From Pseudolabrys sp. (GTDB lineage Bacteria; Pseudomonadota; Alphaproteobacteria; Rhizobiales; Xanthobacteraceae), in NCBI GenBank assembly GCA_029945495.1, contig JAQSCR010000623.1, positions 1 through 7,276 of the forward strand: DNA of 7,276 nucleotides. The letters are read 5' to 3'. Of this stretch, positions 5,552 through 7,276 are shown piece by piece. The notes under the pieces were generated by a model. It was given only the letters and a program-made list of their open reading frames with translations. It was not told the DNA's origin and ran no database searches. Positions within the stretch are counted from its first letter, which is position 1. Each line of letters starts with the position of its first letter. The translations under genes were made by a program, and so were the position numbers.

Positions 5552-5605
5552 AAGATGTTCCTTTCGCTTTTCCTGCGGCGAATATGCGCGCCACGCCGGA
5601 TAAAC

Positions 5606-5620
5606 GAAATTGTCTATTTC
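5606..5620. promoter_or_regulatory. Candidate LysR operator in the SDR-LysR divergent region
   Basis: GAAAT (5606-5610) and ATTTC (5616-5620) form a perfect inverted repeat around TGTCT, within the 93-base gap between the divergent genes. It overlaps the predicted -35 of the LysR gene, so a bound regulator would block its own promoter, as is common for this family. It is not a strict T-N11-A site: in the dyad the matching pair is A-N11-T. The symmetry is seen; the role is inferred. Confidence 0.5.
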
Positions 5621-5637
5621 TGTGGCTTTGCTATACT
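5610..5637 (+). promoter_or_regulatory. Sigma-70-type promoter of the LysR gene, predicting a leaderless mRNA
   Basis: TTGTCT (5610-5615) and TATACT (5632-5637) match the -35 and -10 consensus at four and five of six positions, with a 16-base spacer. The predicted transcription start, about 5644, coincides with the ATG at 5645. No purine-rich ribosome site lies upstream of that ATG, which fits translation of a leaderless message. Confidence 0.55.
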
Positions 5638-5644
5638 TTTATGT

Positions 5645-6553
5645 ATGAATGAATGCACAGCCTCCTGGGACCATTACCGCTCGTTCCTCGCCGTCCTGCA
5701 GGAGGGCTCGCTGTCGGGCGCGGCCCGGGCGCTGGGCCTGCGCCAGCCGACCATCGGCCGGCATATCGATGCGCTGGAAGCCTCGCTGTCGGCGCCGCTG
5801 TTCACGCGTGCGCGTGACGGCCTGACGCCGACCGAGGCCGCGCTCGAGTTGCGGCCGCTGGCCGAGACCATGGCCTCGATGGCCGAGGCTATGGTGCGCA
5901 CGGCTTCGGCGCCGCCGGGCGACGTGCGCGGTTCGGTGCGGATTTCCGCCAGCGACATGGTCGGCTCCGAGGTGCTGCCACCGATCCTGGCCAAGTTGCG
6001 CCGCGCCTATCCGAAGCTGGCGGTCGAACTGGTGCTGTCGAACCGTGTTGACGACCTATTGCGGCAGGAAGCCGACATTGCCGTTCGCATGGTGCAGCCG
6101 CAACAAGGCGCGCTGCTGGCGCGCCGCGTCGGCGTCATTGAGATCGGCTTTTTTGCGCGTCGCGACTATCTCGACCGTCACGGCACGCCGGAGACGCTGG
6201 CCGATTTGCGCGACCATGCCGTCATCGGCTTTGACCGCGAGAATGCTTTCATCCGCGTCTTGCACGAGCGCGGATTGACGCTGAAGCGCGAGCAGTTCGC
6301 GTTGCGCACCGACAGCGACATCGCCCACTTTGCCTGCATCCGCGCCGGCGTTGGCATCGGTATCTGCCAGGTCGCCCTGGCGCGCCGCCATGCCGATCTG
6401 GTGCGCGTGCTGCCGAAGGCTTTCGCCTTCCCGCTGGAGACCTGGGTGGCCATGCACGAGGACCTGCGGCCCGCGCAACGCTGCCGCGTCACCTTCGACG
6501 CACTGGTCGAAGGCCTGAACGATTACATAAAGCCGCCGCGCACGGGCCGTTAA
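5645..6553 (+). CDS. LysR-type transcriptional regulator
   Basis: This 302-residue DNA-binding regulator has the usual LysR length and layout. An N-terminal winged helix-turn-helix spans about residues 8-66 (HYRSFLAVLQEGSLSGAARALGLRQPTIGRHIDALEASL, then PLFTRARDGLTPTEAA). A linker helix follows, then a two-lobed effector-binding domain from about residue 94 (GSVRISASDMVGSEVLPPIL, later ADIAVRM and ACIRAGVGIGICQVALA). The ATG at 5645 is chosen because LysR homology begins there. The in-frame extension back to 5165 is antisense to the SDR gene, and a nearby ATG at 5641 is in another frame. There is no Shine-Dalgarno site, and the promoter places the start of the message at the ATG. It most likely regulates the divergent SDR gene and itself. 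The effector is unknown. Its stop codon overlaps that of the convergent gene. Confidence 0.92.
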   Translation: MNECTASWDHYRSFLAVLQEGSLSGAARALGLRQPTIGRHIDALEASLSAPLFTRARDGLTPTEAALELRPLAETMASMAEAMVRTASAPPGDVRGSVRISASDMVGSEVLPPILAKLRRAYPKLAVELVLSNRVDDLLRQEADIAVRMVQPQQGALLARRVGVIEIGFFARRDYLDRHGTPETLADLRDHAVIGFDRENAFIRVLHERGLTLKREQFALRTDSDIAHFACIRAGVGIGICQVALARRHADLVRVLPKAFAFPLETWVAMHEDLRPAQRCRVTFDALVEGLNDYIKPPRTGR

Positions 6554-7083
6554 GCCAGTCCGGGACCGCGGCGAAATTTGATCGCGGCAATGAGCCCGAG
6601 CATCACGAAGATCACCAGGATTACGCCCTGCGTGACCGCGAACTGGAAGTCCGTCGGCGCGGCAAAGGGCGGACCGACCACGGGCGCTGCCGGATTGATC
6701 AGTTTGATCTTCTCGAACGACTGCACGATCAGCACGAACACGTTCAGATACAGTGAGATCACCGTGGTGATCGCGTAGATCCAGCGCCATTTGCCGTAGA
6801 GATGCCTGGCGTAAAGTGCAAACAGCGCGATCAGGAACACCACCGTTGCAACGACGCCGGTGCCGGCCGCGGGCGTGAACATTTTCGCCTGCGTCGGCGC
6901 CAGGAAAAACATGAAGCCGGTGACGCTGGTGAGAACCGTGGTCAGCCAGAACAGTGCGGTCAGCTTCGGCAGCCGGTGCGAGCCGATCAGGCCGAAGACG
7001 ACGATCAAGCCGCTGGCGATCGCGATCAGCGTGATGATGACGTGAACCAATGTGAAGGTGGCAACCGATAAACCGACAATCAT
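6550..7083 (-). CDS. Integral membrane protein of unknown function (five predicted helices)
   Basis: I do not recognise this 177-residue protein with certainty. It is strongly hydrophobic, with probable membrane helices at about residues 8-33, 42-62, 74-92, 100-121 and 148-168. There are short basic turns (SHRLPK, ARHLYGKWRW, the C-terminal KFRRGPG) and a longer proline-rich loop at 129-144 (INPAAPVVGPPFAAPT). Histidines at 14, 36 and 94 could be ligands, but this is only a possibility. The ATG at 7083 follows a run of six G residues six bases upstream, a usable ribosome site. The gene is convergent with the LysR gene, sharing four bases at the stop codons. It lies 92 bases after a transporter permease end on the same strand, so co-transcription is possible but not shown. 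There is no visible link to either neighbour. Confidence 0.75.
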   Translation of the reverse strand: MIVGLSVATFTLVHVIITLIAIASGLIVVFGLIGSHRLPKLTALFWLTTVLTSVTGFMFFLAPTQAKMFTPAAGTGVVATVVFLIALFALYARHLYGKWRWIYAITTVISLYLNVFVLIVQSFEKIKLINPAAPVVGPPFAAPTDFQFAVTQGVILVIFVMLGLIAAIKFRRGPGLA

Positions 7084-7145
7084 GACATCCCCCCGCTTCC
7101 CGGTACGGGGATACTAGGCCGCGGCCATCTTGTTTTCCACCGCCG

Positions 7146-7171
7146 TCGCCTAGCGCTTTCGGCGCAGGCGA
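7146..7171 (-). terminator. Hairpin after the permease gene (possible weak terminator)
   Basis: TCGCCT (7146-7151) pairs with AGGCGA (7166-7171), and GCGC (7153-7156) pairs with GCGC (7162-7165) with one bulged A, closing on a five-base loop. It begins five bases beyond the permease stop on the minus strand but lacks a T-tract. It may slow or process the transcript rather than end it cleanly. The rest of the 7084-7175 gap holds only a 10-bp palindrome, GGCCGCGGCC at 7117-7126, and the leader of the next gene. Confidence 0.45.
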
Positions 7172-7175
7172 AGGC

Positions 7176-7276
7176 TCAGCGGTTGGCGTTGCTCCACGGC
7201 GCGATGCGCCGTCCCGCCCATTTCAGCAAGGTCGTCAGCGATACGCCGAGCACCATCAGGACGATCACCGGGACGA
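7176..7276 (-). CDS. C-terminal end of a probable ABC transporter permease (partial)
   Basis: Reading the minus strand from the window edge gives an open frame of 32 codons that ends at TGA (7176-7178) and encodes VPVIVLMVLGVSLTTLLKWA followed by GRRIAPWSNANR. A last hydrophobic helix followed by a short basic tail with APW is the typical end of binding-protein-dependent permeases of the nitrate/sulfonate/taurine (SsuC/TauC) group. The EAA loop and the other helices lie outside the window, so the substrate is unknown and even the family is moderate confidence. Confidence 0.6.
   Translation of the reverse strand, partial: VPVIVLMVLGVSLTTLLKWAGRRIAPWSNANR

Noticed and set aside
5165..5644. A 160-codon N-terminal extension of the LysR protein
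   Set aside because: It is antisense to the SDR gene and crosses the LysR promoter. Homology starts at 5645.
7196..7212. Perfect 7-bp inverted repeat ACGGCGC-GAT-GCGCCGT
   Set aside because: It lies within the coding end of the permease gene and is not followed by a T-tract. It is probably a by-product of GC-rich Arg/Ala codons.
1..7276. Search for CRISPR arrays, tRNA or rRNA genes, transposases, integrases or toxin-antitoxin pairs
   Set aside because: I saw no periodic repeats, cloverleaf-like sequences or proteins of these families. The only repeated element is the palindromic pair at 3360-3477.

Overview
The window looks like chromosome from a high-GC alphaproteobacterium of the order Hyphomicrobiales, in the Bradyrhizobium / Rhodopseudomonas / Pseudolabrys neighbourhood. 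I infer this from the strong G/C codon bias, the Flp pilin sequence, the urea-transporter binding protein, the GalB/LigK pair, and GC-rich palindromic intergenic repeats of a kind common in those genomes. It reads as ordinary chromosome carrying small nutrient-scavenging and catabolic modules. I saw no transposase, integrase, phage gene, CRISPR array or tRNA.

Layout. (1) Bases 1-1695: a urea ABC transporter binding protein (urtA, minus strand). Upstream is a near-textbook sigma-54 promoter, an exact IHF-consensus match and a concentric dyad about 108 bases upstream of the predicted transcription start. Downstream is a strong hairpin, then the first codons of another minus-strand gene. (2) Bases 1696-4189: a divergent catabolic cluster. 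A cytoplasmic binding-protein-fold protein of the 4,5-dihydroxyphthalate decarboxylase family runs leftward. A PIG-L-type 4-oxalomesaconate hydratase (galB) and an RraA-type 4-carboxy-4-hydroxy-2-oxoadipate aldolase (ligK/galC) run rightward. The last two are consecutive steps at the end of the protocatechuate 4,5-cleavage / gallate pathway and yield pyruvate and oxaloacetate. Two inverted copies of a palindromic repeat lie between them. (3) Bases 4190-4534: a 53-residue Flp/type IVb pilin gene with its own strong terminator. (4) Bases 4538-6553: an atypical extended SDR divergent from a LysR-type regulator. The regulator appears to be read from a leaderless mRNA whose promoter overlaps a perfect 15-bp dyad. 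(5) Bases 6550-7276: a five-helix membrane protein of unknown function, convergent with the LysR gene so that the two stop codons share bases, then the C-terminus of a probable ABC transporter permease.

How it works together. The left end is a nitrogen-scavenging unit, probably under NtrC/RpoN control. The middle is an aromatic (phthalate / protocatechuate / gallate) degradation module missing its upstream dioxygenase genes, which must lie elsewhere. The SDR and LysR genes form a self-contained regulated pair. I see no clearly novel multi-gene system. The points most worth checking are the layered urtA control region, the leaderless LysR gene, the inverted repeat pair inside the catabolic operon, and the SDR that lacks the usual Tyr-x3-Lys catalytic pair.
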